Of a DNA stretch of 7,200 nt, positions 1 to 6,199 are shown in pieces. Each line of letters opens with the position of its first letter. Within the stretch, counting starts at the first letter, position 1. The translations under genes were made by a program, and so were the position numbers. The stretch is from Oscillospiraceae bacterium. GTDB taxonomy: Bacteria > Bacillota > Clostridia > Oscillospirales > Ruminococcaceae. The stretch spans positions 1-7,200 of the forward strand of contig JAIEDJ010000299.1 of the NCBI GenBank assembly GCA_029068025.1, read 5' to 3'. A model generated the notes under the pieces. It was not told the DNA's origin and made no database searches. It saw only the letters and a list, made by a program, of their open reading frames with translations.

Positions 1-32
1 TGATCTGCTTGGGCATTTTTTATAGAAATGGG

Positions 33-61
33 TTGACTTTTTTGTGCAAGTGTGCTATAAT
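33..61 (+). promoter_or_regulatory. Vegetative (sigma-A type) promoter with extended -10
   Basis: The -35 hexamer TTGACT (33-38; 5 of 6 to consensus) and a perfect -10 TATAAT (56-61) are separated by exactly 17 bases. A TG dinucleotide at 53-54, one base upstream of the -10, makes it an extended -10 element. Transcription should begin near position 68, giving a leader of about 100 bases before the HAD gene at 170. The promoter probably drives at least 170-2251, because the next gene follows after only 15 bases. Confidence 0.88.
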
Positions 62-109
62 AAGAATGAATAATAGTATAGTTGGCAGGAAAAATATTCC
101 TGAAGCGTT

Positions 110-127
110 TGTCCGCGCGTGCGGACA
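110..127 (+). promoter_or_regulatory. Leader hairpin between promoter and first gene
   Basis: GTCCGC (111-116) and GCGGAC (121-126) are perfect inverted repeats around the loop GCGT, and the flanking T110/A127 adds a seventh pair. A short TTTT (131-134) follows after three further bases. The stem lies in the untranslated leader of the promoter at 33-61. It could act as a weak attenuator or a 5' stabilising hairpin, but the U tract is too short and too far from the stem for a strong intrinsic terminator. Confidence 0.5.
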
Positions 128-160
128 CCGTTTTAAGGGATAGGTTATCGGAGCTTGAAC

Positions 161-164
161 GGAG
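161..164 (+). promoter_or_regulatory. Ribosome binding site that decides the HAD start
   Basis: GGAG (161-164) sits 5 bases upstream of ATG 170. The in-frame TTG at 155 is the alternative start, but this GGAG would then lie inside the coding sequence. The protein starting at 170 opens with MIKAAIFDMDG, the normal distance from a HAD N-terminus to motif I. Confidence 0.75.
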
Positions 165-169
165 ATCTA

Positions 170-838
170 ATGATAAAGGCTGCTATATTTGACATGGACG
201 GTCTGCTGCTGGACACGGAAAAGCTGCTCGTGCGGTTCTGGGTGCAGGCGGCGAACGAGTTCGGGTTTCCCATGAAGAGAGAGCACGCACTTTCTCTGCG
301 TTCGCTGCATCGGAGTTTCGCTGTTCCGTATCTGAAGGAGCTGTTCGGGGAAAACTTTGATTATAAGACAGTCAGAACGCGCCGCATGGAGCTTATGAAC
401 GATTATCTTTCGGATCATCCGTTGGTGCTTAAGGACGGGGCGGATGAACTGCTTTCTTATTTGAATAAGAACGACATTCCCGCAGCGGTGTGTACCGCGA
501 CCGATCCTGAGCGCGCAAAAGACTATCTTTCACGCGTCGGGATATTTGAACGATTTGACAAAATAATAAGCGCCGCGATGGTGAAGCGCGGAAAGCCCGC
601 GCCCGATGTTTATCTGTATGCTGCTCGGCAGCTCGGGCTTTTACCCGAAGAATGTATGGCGCTGGAGGATTCTCCGAATGGAGTTAAGTCGGCGGCGGAC
701 GCCGGATGTGTTACTGTGATGATCCCGGATCTTACAGAACCTGACAGCGAACTGGAAAAATTGATTTACGCACGCGCCGACTCGCTCGGATGCGTTATAG
801 ATCTGATCGAAAAATCGGCGTTTAGCGCCGTGAAGTAA
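170..838 (+). CDS. HAD-superfamily hydrolase, beta-phosphoglucomutase-like (subfamily IA)
   Basis: The 222-residue protein should be a soluble cytoplasmic phosphatase or phosphomutase acting through a phospho-aspartate intermediate. Motif I is DMDGLLLDT, with nucleophile D8 and acid/base D10. A helical cap spans about residues 17-85. Motif II is near CTAT (108-111), the motif III lysine is K142 in GKPAPD, and motif IV is LEDSPNG with E166 and D167. All catalytic positions are present, and the length fits the roughly 215-230 residues usual for the group. The LEDSxNG signature is typical of the beta-phosphoglucomutase/GS1-like branch, whose substrates include sugar phosphates and nucleotides; the substrate here cannot be read from sequence. 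It is the first gene after the promoter at 33-61 and lies 15 bases before the FapA-like gene, so the two are probably co-transcribed. GGAG at 161-164 supports ATG 170 over TTG 155. Confidence 0.9.
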   Translation: MIKAAIFDMDGLLLDTEKLLVRFWVQAANEFGFPMKREHALSLRSLHRSFAVPYLKELFGENFDYKTVRTRRMELMNDYLSDHPLVLKDGADELLSYLNKNDIPAAVCTATDPERAKDYLSRVGIFERFDKIISAAMVKRGKPAPDVYLYAARQLGLLPEECMALEDSPNGVKSAADAGCVTVMIPDLTEPDSELEKLIYARADSLGCVIDLIEKSAFSAVK

Positions 839-853
839 GCAGGGGGTGAAACT

Positions 854-2251
854 ATGGCAGAGGCAGAATTTGTCGGCAAGGTTGACAGCAGAATTGAGAT
901 CAGCTGCGAATCAAACGGCAGAGTAGCAAATCTTGTTGTTCATGCTCCGCAAAACGGGGGCAGTCACATTACCTATGACATGGTTATGGAGGAGCTCAAA
1001 CGAAACCGCATAGTTTTCGGGGTCGATGAGGCGAACATCAAGCGGGTGGTAGAGGAAAAGCTGTATGAACTGCCTGTTTGCGCTGCGTCCGCCGTTCTTC
1101 CGAAAAAGGGAAAGAACGGTTATATCAATTTCCGCTTTGATAAGGAACACAAGCTCAAGCCCCGTCAGAACGAGTTTGGCATTGCCGATTTCCGTGAGCT
1201 TAACGCGATAGTTCCCATTCACAAAAATGAGATAATCGCTGATATCATCCTTCCCGAGGAGGGTATTCCCGGAACGGACATATTCGGAAAGGAGATCCCC
1301 GCAGAGCGCGGAGAGGAATCCAAGATATCTCTCGGAAAAAACACGCTGGTAACTACCGACGGCAGCAAGATAGTTTCTTCGTGCGACGGACATATCGTGT
1401 TCGGAAACGGCTGCTTCCAGGTGGAGGAGGCTGTTACCATCAAGACCGATCTCGATATTTCTGTCGGAAATATCAACTTCTTCGGCGACGTTCATATAAA
1501 GGGCAACGTTATGGAGGGATTTTCCGTTAACGCAGGCAAGAATGTCAAGATCGACGGCAGCGTATTCAGCGGCGAGATCACGGCGGGCGGCAACGTTACG
1601 ATAGTCGGTGGCTGTATCAATTCCAAGGTGACCTGCGACGGAACCGCGGACATCGGTTTCTGTGAAAAGGCGGAGATATTCGCCAAGGGAGATCTGATCT
1701 CCAAGCAATTTGCGTTCTGTAACGCGTTCTGCTATGGCGCGCTTACCGCGAAATCCGCTACCGGTGTTATCTCGGGCGGCAAGGTCACGTCCATGCACGA
1801 TATCCACGCGGGAACTATCGGCTCCGTCAAGTATACGCCTACAGAGGTCTATATTGGTGACGGATCGGTGCTTTACCTCAGAAAGCGCGAGGCGGAGGCG
1901 GATCTTAAGGAATCCATAAGAATTTTTGACGCGGCCATAAAGAATCTCACCTTCTTAAAGCAGCGCAAGATGGCTCAGGGCGGGGAGCTGACCGACGCTC
2001 AGCAGAAGCAGTTCCGCACGGAAACGCAGAACAAGCTTTTCCACGCGCTGAGAAAAACCGAGATACAAGCGCAGATCGAAAAGCTCGAGGAGGATATAAA
2101 AAACAAGGATAACCTAAGTGCGGTCTGCACGGGAACGATCTTCCCCGGCGTTAAGTTTACGATAAATTTCCTTACGCTTGAGATCACCGAATCTGTTGTG
2201 CGGTCGCGCGTGACGATCGTAGATGACAAGCTGGTCGCTATTCCGATATAG
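854..2251 (+). CDS. FapA (DUF342) family protein
   Basis: The 465-residue protein matches the layout of the FapA/DUF342 family, named for flagellar assembly protein A but also found in non-motile Firmicutes. An N-terminal alpha/beta FapA_N-like region covers about residues 15-190; it includes EEGIPGTDIFGKEIP (135-149) and the family-typical DGHIVFGNG (178-186). A right-handed beta-helix of short Gly-rich rungs follows (about 195-340), ending in SGGKVTSMHDIHAGTIGS (307-324). A charged coiled coil covers about 343-420, and a short beta-strand tail closes the protein. There is no signal peptide or membrane segment, so it is probably cytoplasmic. A strong ribosome binding site, AGGGGGTG (841-848), lies 5 bases before the ATG. 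No flagellar or chemotaxis gene lies in the window, so a motility role is unsupported. Five Cys cluster in the beta-helix (residues 254-293). The biochemical role of the family is largely unknown. Confidence 0.88.
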   Translation: MAEAEFVGKVDSRIEISCESNGRVANLVVHAPQNGGSHITYDMVMEELKRNRIVFGVDEANIKRVVEEKLYELPVCAASAVLPKKGKNGYINFRFDKEHKLKPRQNEFGIADFRELNAIVPIHKNEIIADIILPEEGIPGTDIFGKEIPAERGEESKISLGKNTLVTTDGSKIVSSCDGHIVFGNGCFQVEEAVTIKTDLDISVGNINFFGDVHIKGNVMEGFSVNAGKNVKIDGSVFSGEITAGGNVTIVGGCINSKVTCDGTADIGFCEKAEIFAKGDLISKQFAFCNAFCYGALTAKSATGVISGGKVTSMHDIHAGTIGSVKYTPTEVYIGDGSVLYLRKREAEADLKESIRIFDAAIKNLTFLKQRKMAQGGELTDAQQKQFRTETQNKLFHALRKTEIQAQIEKLEEDIKNKDNLSAVCTGTIFPGVKFTINFLTLEITESVVRSRVTIVDDKLVAIPI

Positions 2252-2312
2252 CGCACTGCCGTTAAAAGGTTTTTTGTCTGTATCCCCCACTGTTTCGTAC
2301 CAAAGATCAGCG

Positions 2313-2344
2313 CAGCGTGTTCGCGGCAATATGCGGACACGCTG
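2313..2344 (+). promoter_or_regulatory. 12-bp stem-loop in the 2252-2450 intergenic gap
   Basis: CAGCGTGTTCGC (2313-2324) pairs with GCGGACACGCTG (2333-2344) over 12 positions, with a single G-U pair and an 8-base loop. No U tract follows, so it is not a standard intrinsic terminator. It lies 62 bases after the FapA stop and 106 bases before the next start. Its 3' arm begins with GCGGACAC, also found in the leader hairpin at 110-127. It may be an mRNA processing or stabilising structure or part of an attenuator. The rest of the 199-base gap holds no gene or promoter that I can support. Confidence 0.6.
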
Positions 2345-2450
2345 TCATATGCGTGTGCTTACAAACGCCGTATTACACGTCTTTAGTATAAGCAAGTGAT
2401 TTTATGGCAATATACAGACCGGGAGAAGGCATTTCTTTAGGAGACGATCA

Positions 2451-3065
2451 ATGAAAAACAATATAATGATTATTGTGCTGGTCACGCTTGTGGCACTTGG
2501 CGTGATCATAACGGTAATTATAGCAAGCGTTGCGGGCAACTCCGAAAAGCAGCCGCCCGACAGCTCGGATAGTTCAAGCTATGTGCTTTCCGAAGATCCT
2601 GTTTCGGACAGCTATCCGATTTCCGTGGACAGTGATCCGCAGTCCGGCAGTCAGAGCGGCTCTGACAGCGGATACACGGTCGGTGATGATATCGTTACAA
2701 CTGCGAGAGCTATTCTTGAGCGCGAGGACAAGGTTCCGTTTCTGGAAAACGGCGCTACACTTGAGGGCTTTGATAATTCGGGGTTCATTTATTATGTCCT
2801 TCGCGAAAACGGGTTTATCACCTGTCCGCGCGGGCTTCAGGCACAGACCACTATGGGCCGCCGTCTTGAATATGATGAACTTAAGCGCGGAGATCTGGTG
2901 TTCTTCTATAATGAGGATGATTCCTCGGCGGCGGGATACGGCGGCATTTACACGGGCAGAGGCACCATGATCGCTTGCCTTATGCCCGGGACATATGTCA
3001 GCGAGACCGATATTTCGGGAAGCTACCACCGTGAGCATTTTTTCTGCGGAGTGAGCTTATCCTGA
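2451..3065 (+). CDS. Membrane-anchored NlpC/P60-like protein lacking the catalytic triad
   Basis: The 204-residue protein starts with an uncleaved-looking signal anchor (hydrophobic 5-28, no lipobox Cys). A Ser/Asp/Pro-rich linker of low complexity (about 31-75) leads to a domain at about 78-203 that follows the NlpC/P60 pattern. The recognisable blocks are GFDNSGFIYYVLRENGF (106-122; family fDCSGlvqyvy), CPRGLQAQ (125-132; lPRtsaqQ), LKRGDLVFF (144-152) and GGIYTGRGTMI (164-174). In active members these blocks cleave peptidoglycan stem peptides outside the cell. Here the nucleophile Cys is N109, the HVGIY His is Y163 and the third polar residue, 12 positions on, is A175. Hydrolysis is therefore unlikely, and a binding or scaffold role at the envelope is inferred. 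The frame is open, and AGGAG (2439-2443) lies 7 bases before the ATG, so it appears expressed. The next gene starts 41 bases downstream. Confidence 0.8.
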   Translation: MKNNIMIIVLVTLVALGVIITVIIASVAGNSEKQPPDSSDSSSYVLSEDPVSDSYPISVDSDPQSGSQSGSDSGYTVGDDIVTTARAILEREDKVPFLENGATLEGFDNSGFIYYVLRENGFITCPRGLQAQTTMGRRLEYDELKRGDLVFFYNEDDSSAAGYGGIYTGRGTMIACLMPGTYVSETDISGSYHREHFFCGVSLS

Positions 3066-3077
3066 TCAATACACAAA

Positions 3078-3106
3078 GGGAGAGCGGCGGTGCGCCGCGG
3101 ATCATT
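3078..3106 (+). promoter_or_regulatory. Shine-Dalgarno separated from its start codon by a GC hairpin
   Basis: The only purine-rich Shine-Dalgarno-like stretch before ATG 3107 is GGGAGAG (3078-3084), more than 20 bases upstream. Between them GCGGCG (3084-3089) and CGCCGC (3093-3098) form a perfect 6-bp stem with a 3-base loop. If the stem folds, the effective spacing falls to about 8-9 bases, close to normal. No alternative in-frame ATG, GTG or TTG lies between the previous stop and 3107. Confidence 0.45.
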
Positions 3107-4090
3107 ATGAAAACCGTTCTGATTGACAACAGTCTGTGTTCACTTACGATCAATGACGATGCTGAGGCTGCCGATATTAACCGATACATCTGTGCGCTTG
3201 CTCAGACGGGAGTGAGGTATGTCGAGATCGACTTCCGTGCCTTAATGAAGCTCAGGCGCCTGCCGGATGGGATCGGTTATATTTTCAGACCGGTCGATCC
3301 GATGTTTATGAAATTTACGGAGGTATTCCGTTTTGATTATGTTGCGCTTACAGTGACGGATATTATGAAGTATCGGAAGATAGGTATACCGGTTATGCTT
3401 TCGCTTCCGCTGCCCGGGAGCTTTATTGAACGATCTCCGCGTGAGATGGTTCAATGCGCGGGTGACGTGATCGGAGCTCCTGTCACGTCTGTGAGGATAC
3501 GCGGAGATTATCCGCTGATCACGGCAGGCGACGCGGACAGATATATTGACTTTATGAAAAGGCGTGTTGCGATACCTGTTGATATATGCCCGACAAACAG
3601 CTGCAGAACCGCGCTGAACACCGCTATGAATTTTTGGGGACGCGCGGACAGCGTTACTGTCACGATGGGTTCCTCCGAGAGATACTGTTCGCTTGAGGAA
3701 CTGATGATAACGTTTCTCACAATGTACGGCGGCTGCCCCGGCGATCTGAATATGTCGGGTCTGTGCAGGGCGGCGGCGCTGCATATGCGGGTATTTAAGA
3801 ACAGTCTTGTAAGCGGGATACCGGAGCTTGTCAAGGTGTTTGAGGACGATTTCCGTCTTTTGCTGAATGCGGATACGGGAGAGCAGGTGTCGGTCGGGAA
3901 CGTTCCGTCGGTACAGCGGCGCTTTTCGCAGACCTTTGCTGATTTTCTGAAGAGGATAAAATGCGACTGGGAAATAAACGGCGATGATCCGATGCCCGCA
4001 GAGGCTGCTGAAAGCTACACCGCGGCTTTGTATAATCAAATTGATGACAAGAGAAGATCATACGGAAGAACGCCTCCGTTTTTGAACTGA
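3107..4090 (+). CDS. HMGL-like (DRE-TIM) barrel protein, homocitrate-synthase-like, probably inactive
   Basis: The 327-residue protein has no signal peptide or membrane segment. Its layout resembles NifV/isopropylmalate-synthase-type aldolases, which condense acetyl-CoA with 2-oxoacids in a TIM barrel. VLIDNSLCSL (4-13) sits where the family has V-DTTLRDG. TGVRYVEIDF (34-43) matches the GVd-IE-GfP strand. IPVDICPTNSCRTALNTAMN (156-175) falls at the HxHND-G-A-AN block, and SSERYCSLEEL (189-199) at GER-GN--LEEv. Key residues are missing: the catalytic Arg-Asp is C11-S12, and the metal-binding His pair has no equivalent. VFEDDFRLLL (244-253) may mark the segment where active enzymes have FtHeSGIH. 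At 327 residues it is somewhat shorter than the roughly 380 usual for NifV. The fold assignment is from motif memory and is moderate; a different alpha/beta barrel is possible. No nitrogenase or leucine/lysine pathway gene is nearby. Confidence 0.55.
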   Translation: MKTVLIDNSLCSLTINDDAEAADINRYICALAQTGVRYVEIDFRALMKLRRLPDGIGYIFRPVDPMFMKFTEVFRFDYVALTVTDIMKYRKIGIPVMLSLPLPGSFIERSPREMVQCAGDVIGAPVTSVRIRGDYPLITAGDADRYIDFMKRRVAIPVDICPTNSCRTALNTAMNFWGRADSVTVTMGSSERYCSLEELMITFLTMYGGCPGDLNMSGLCRAAALHMRVFKNSLVSGIPELVKVFEDDFRLLLNADTGEQVSVGNVPSVQRRFSQTFADFLKRIKCDWEINGDDPMPAEAAESYTAALYNQIDDKRRSYGRTPPFLN

Positions 4091-4110
4091 ACTTATTTTG
4101 AGAGGAATTT

Positions 4111-4911
4111 ATGATAAGACTGATCGCCAGCGATATGGACGGAACCCTGCTGAACGATGAAAAAAAACTGCCGCCCGACTTCGATGAGGTTATGGAGCGG
4201 CTTTTTGATCGGAATATAATGTTTGCAGTGGCGAGCGGCAGGACTTACAGCGCCGCAGAACATCTTTTCCCGAAGGAATACCGCGACAGAATGTGCTTTA
4301 TATGCGACAACGGCGCTTGTACGATAATAAACGGAAAAACGGTGAACGTTTCCGAGATCGCGGGCGATGTTTTTGAAGAGCTGCTCGACGCTTGTGAGGG
4401 AACCGCAGGACTGACACCGATAGTCTGCGCCGAGAGCGGCGTGTTCCATCAGCGCCGCGACGAGGATTTCTTTAACGAGGTCGGCGTATACTATAAGGAT
4501 CACAAGGTTGTCGAGGATCTTCGCGAGATCAAGGGCACGGTGTACAAGCTCGCGATATGCGACGAGGGCGGCGCGCTCGTTCACGGAAAAGCGGCGCTGG
4601 ACGCGCAGTTTGAGGGACGGCTGAACGTTCTGGTGTCGGGAGTAAAGTGGATGGATGTGATGGCGGCGGGCGTTAGCAAGGGAAAGGCTCTTAAGGCTTT
4701 GCAGGAAACGCTCGTTATTTCACGTGATGAGACCATGGCATTCGGCGACTATTTCAACGACGCGGATATGCTTATGGCGGCGGAATGGAGCTTTTGTATG
4801 GAAAACGGTCACGAGGATGTAAAGAAGCTGTGCCGCTTTACGGCTCCCGATAACAATCACTCGGGGGTTACACGCTGCATAAAGCGGTATGCGCTTGATA
4901 CGGAGAATTGA
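4111..4911 (+). CDS. Cof-type HAD-IIB family phosphatase
   Basis: The 266-residue cytoplasmic protein is a standard Cof/YidA-like HAD phosphatase with complete motifs. Motif I is DMDGTLLND (8-16), with nucleophile D8 and acid/base D10. Motif II is VASGRT (40-45) with S42. The IIB cap lies between about 83 and 180. The motif III lysine is K190 in GVSKGKAL, and motif IV is GDYFNDADM (212-220) with the GDxxND aspartates D213 and D217. The length is normal for the group (260-290). Known members dephosphorylate sugar phosphates, FMN, pyridoxal phosphate or other small metabolites; the substrate here is not predictable. The ribosome binding site AGAGGA (4101-4106) is 4 bases from the ATG. The gene begins 20 bases after the HMGL-like gene and ends 3 bases before the next start, placing it mid-operon. 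It belongs to a different HAD subclass from the protein at 170-838, so it is not a duplicate. Confidence 0.93.
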   Translation: MIRLIASDMDGTLLNDEKKLPPDFDEVMERLFDRNIMFAVASGRTYSAAEHLFPKEYRDRMCFICDNGACTIINGKTVNVSEIAGDVFEELLDACEGTAGLTPIVCAESGVFHQRRDEDFFNEVGVYYKDHKVVEDLREIKGTVYKLAICDEGGALVHGKAALDAQFEGRLNVLVSGVKWMDVMAAGVSKGKALKALQETLVISRDETMAFGDYFNDADMLMAAEWSFCMENGHEDVKKLCRFTAPDNNHSGVTRCIKRYALDTEN

Positions 4912-4914
4912 TAT

Positions 4915-6198
4915 ATGGACGTCGTGTTAATTGTGATCCTTATTGCCATGTCGGCTTTTTTTTCGGCTTCGGAGACGGCGATCTCCAGCGTCAACAGGAT
5001 CCGCCTGAAGGGAATGGCGGAGAACGGTTCGCGCGGTGCCGAGAGAACGCTGAGAATACTGAAGAAGTATGACAAGGCACTTACTACGATACTTATCGGA
5101 AACAATATCGTAAATATCGCAACGTCGTCGCTGGCTACTATTTTGACCGTAAGGCTGATAGCGCAGGCGTATGACAGCCAGGTTATCGGAGATCAATACG
5201 GACCGCTGATCTCCACCGTTGCTACTACGATAATTGTGCTTATTTTCGGAGAGGTGCTGCCGAAAAGCATTGCTAAGGATAACCCCGAGGGAATATGTAT
5301 CGGAGTCTCGGCTGTGATCTCTTTTCTGATGATCATTTTCACTCCGTTCTCGGCGCTGTTTATTCTGATGAAGGCGGGAATAAGCAAGCTGTTCCATAAG
5401 AGAGATACCGTCAGTGTCACCGAAGAGGAATTGATGGCGATCATTGACGAGATCGAGGACGAGGGCGTGCTGGAGCAGCAGGAAAGCAATCTTGTGCGCA
5501 GCGCTCTGGAATTCGATGAGATAACGGTCGACGAGATCATAACACCGCGTGTCCGTATAACCGCCGTTGAGGTCAACGACAGCGCGGACGAGGTTCGCGC
5601 CAGGTTCTTCAAGGACGAATATTCGAGAATGCCGGTTTATGAAAAGACGCTGGACAACATTATCGGCGTTATCAATGAAAAGGATTTTATCAGGGCTTAT
5701 GAGGAAAAGGGCAGTGAGATCATTGTGCGGGATCTCATTCAAGAAACGATCTATTTCCCGTGTATGCTCAAGATCTCCGAGGTCCTGCGGACTATGCAGA
5801 AGAAAAAATGCCACATGAGTGTGGTGCTGGATCAGCACGGCGGAACGCTGGGGATCGTTACTATGGAGGATCTGCTGGAAGAGCTGGTGGGAGAGATCTG
5901 GGACGAGAGCGACGAGGTGAAAAGCCCGATCACGATCATTGACGAGCGTGTTTATTCGGTTTACGGCGACGTTTCGCTGAACTCGCTGAGGCGGTTCCTT
6001 GCAAATCATGACACTGAAACCGAGATCGACAGCGAGGCTCACACCGTCGGCGGCTGGGTGCTGGAGCTGTTCGGGACTATTCCCAAAAGCGGCTACAGAA
6101 CCGAGACGGATGATTTTGTTGTGACGGTCATGGAGGCGGCGGAGCTGCGTGTCAACAAGGTGAAGATCGAGATAAAGCGGACGATGTCCGAGGATTAA
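4915..6198 (+). CDS. CNNM/CBS-domain protein of the HlyC/CorC (UPF0053) transporter family
   Basis: The 427-residue integral membrane protein has the complete family architecture. An N-terminal CNNM/DUF21 domain has hydrophobic segments at about 2-19, 56-80, 97-118 and 128-152. It carries the hallmark SASETA (17-22), GNNIVNI (62-68) and FGEVLPKSIA (111-120). An acidic helical linker rich in Glu (about 168-200) leads to two CBS domains: the first from about TPRVRI (210-215) through YSRMPVYE (236-243) to VINEKDF, the second ending in GIVTMEDLLEELVGEIWDE (313-331). A C-terminal CorC_HlyC domain spans about 340-425. Relatives are linked to Mg2+/Co2+ or Na+ transport and resistance, with the CBS pair binding adenine nucleotides; older annotations call them hemolysins. 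The ATG lies 3 bases after the Cof stop, with GGAG at 4902-4905 inside the upstream gene, which implies coupled translation. The next gene starts 1 base after the stop. Confidence 0.95.
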   Translation: MDVVLIVILIAMSAFFSASETAISSVNRIRLKGMAENGSRGAERTLRILKKYDKALTTILIGNNIVNIATSSLATILTVRLIAQAYDSQVIGDQYGPLISTVATTIIVLIFGEVLPKSIAKDNPEGICIGVSAVISFLMIIFTPFSALFILMKAGISKLFHKRDTVSVTEEELMAIIDEIEDEGVLEQQESNLVRSALEFDEITVDEIITPRVRITAVEVNDSADEVRARFFKDEYSRMPVYEKTLDNIIGVINEKDFIRAYEEKGSEIIVRDLIQETIYFPCMLKISEVLRTMQKKKCHMSVVLDQHGGTLGIVTMEDLLEELVGEIWDESDEVKSPITIIDERVYSVYGDVSLNSLRRFLANHDTETEIDSEAHTVGGWVLELFGTIPKSGYRTETDDFVVTVMEAAELRVNKVKIEIKRTMSED

Positions 6199-6199
6199 A

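Noticed and set aside
11..25. T-rich run that could be the tail of an upstream terminator
   Set aside because: No complementary stem is visible within the window, and any upstream arm would lie beyond the left edge.
155..169. TTG start at 155 giving a five-residue longer HAD protein
   Set aside because: ATG 170 has GGAG at the right distance and gives the usual N-terminus before motif I; TTG 155 has no ribosome binding site.
911..1807. 298-codon open frame on the minus strand inside the FapA-like gene
   Set aside because: It lies opposite a recognised gene and resembles no known protein.
2252..2285. TTTTTT run (about 2271-2276) after the FapA stop as an intrinsic terminator
   Set aside because: No GC-rich hairpin precedes the T run; the strong stem at 2313-2344 lies after it and has no U tract.
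2359..2389. Possible promoter TTACAA...TAGTAT before the NlpC-like gene
   Set aside because: Both hexamers are weak and the spacer is 19 bases; a TATAAG alternative needs 22. Not enough to call.
4927..6042. 371-codon open frame on the minus strand inside the CNNM/CBS gene
   Set aside because: The plus-strand frame encodes a full, motif-complete family member; the antisense frame shows no domain pattern and is a shadow.
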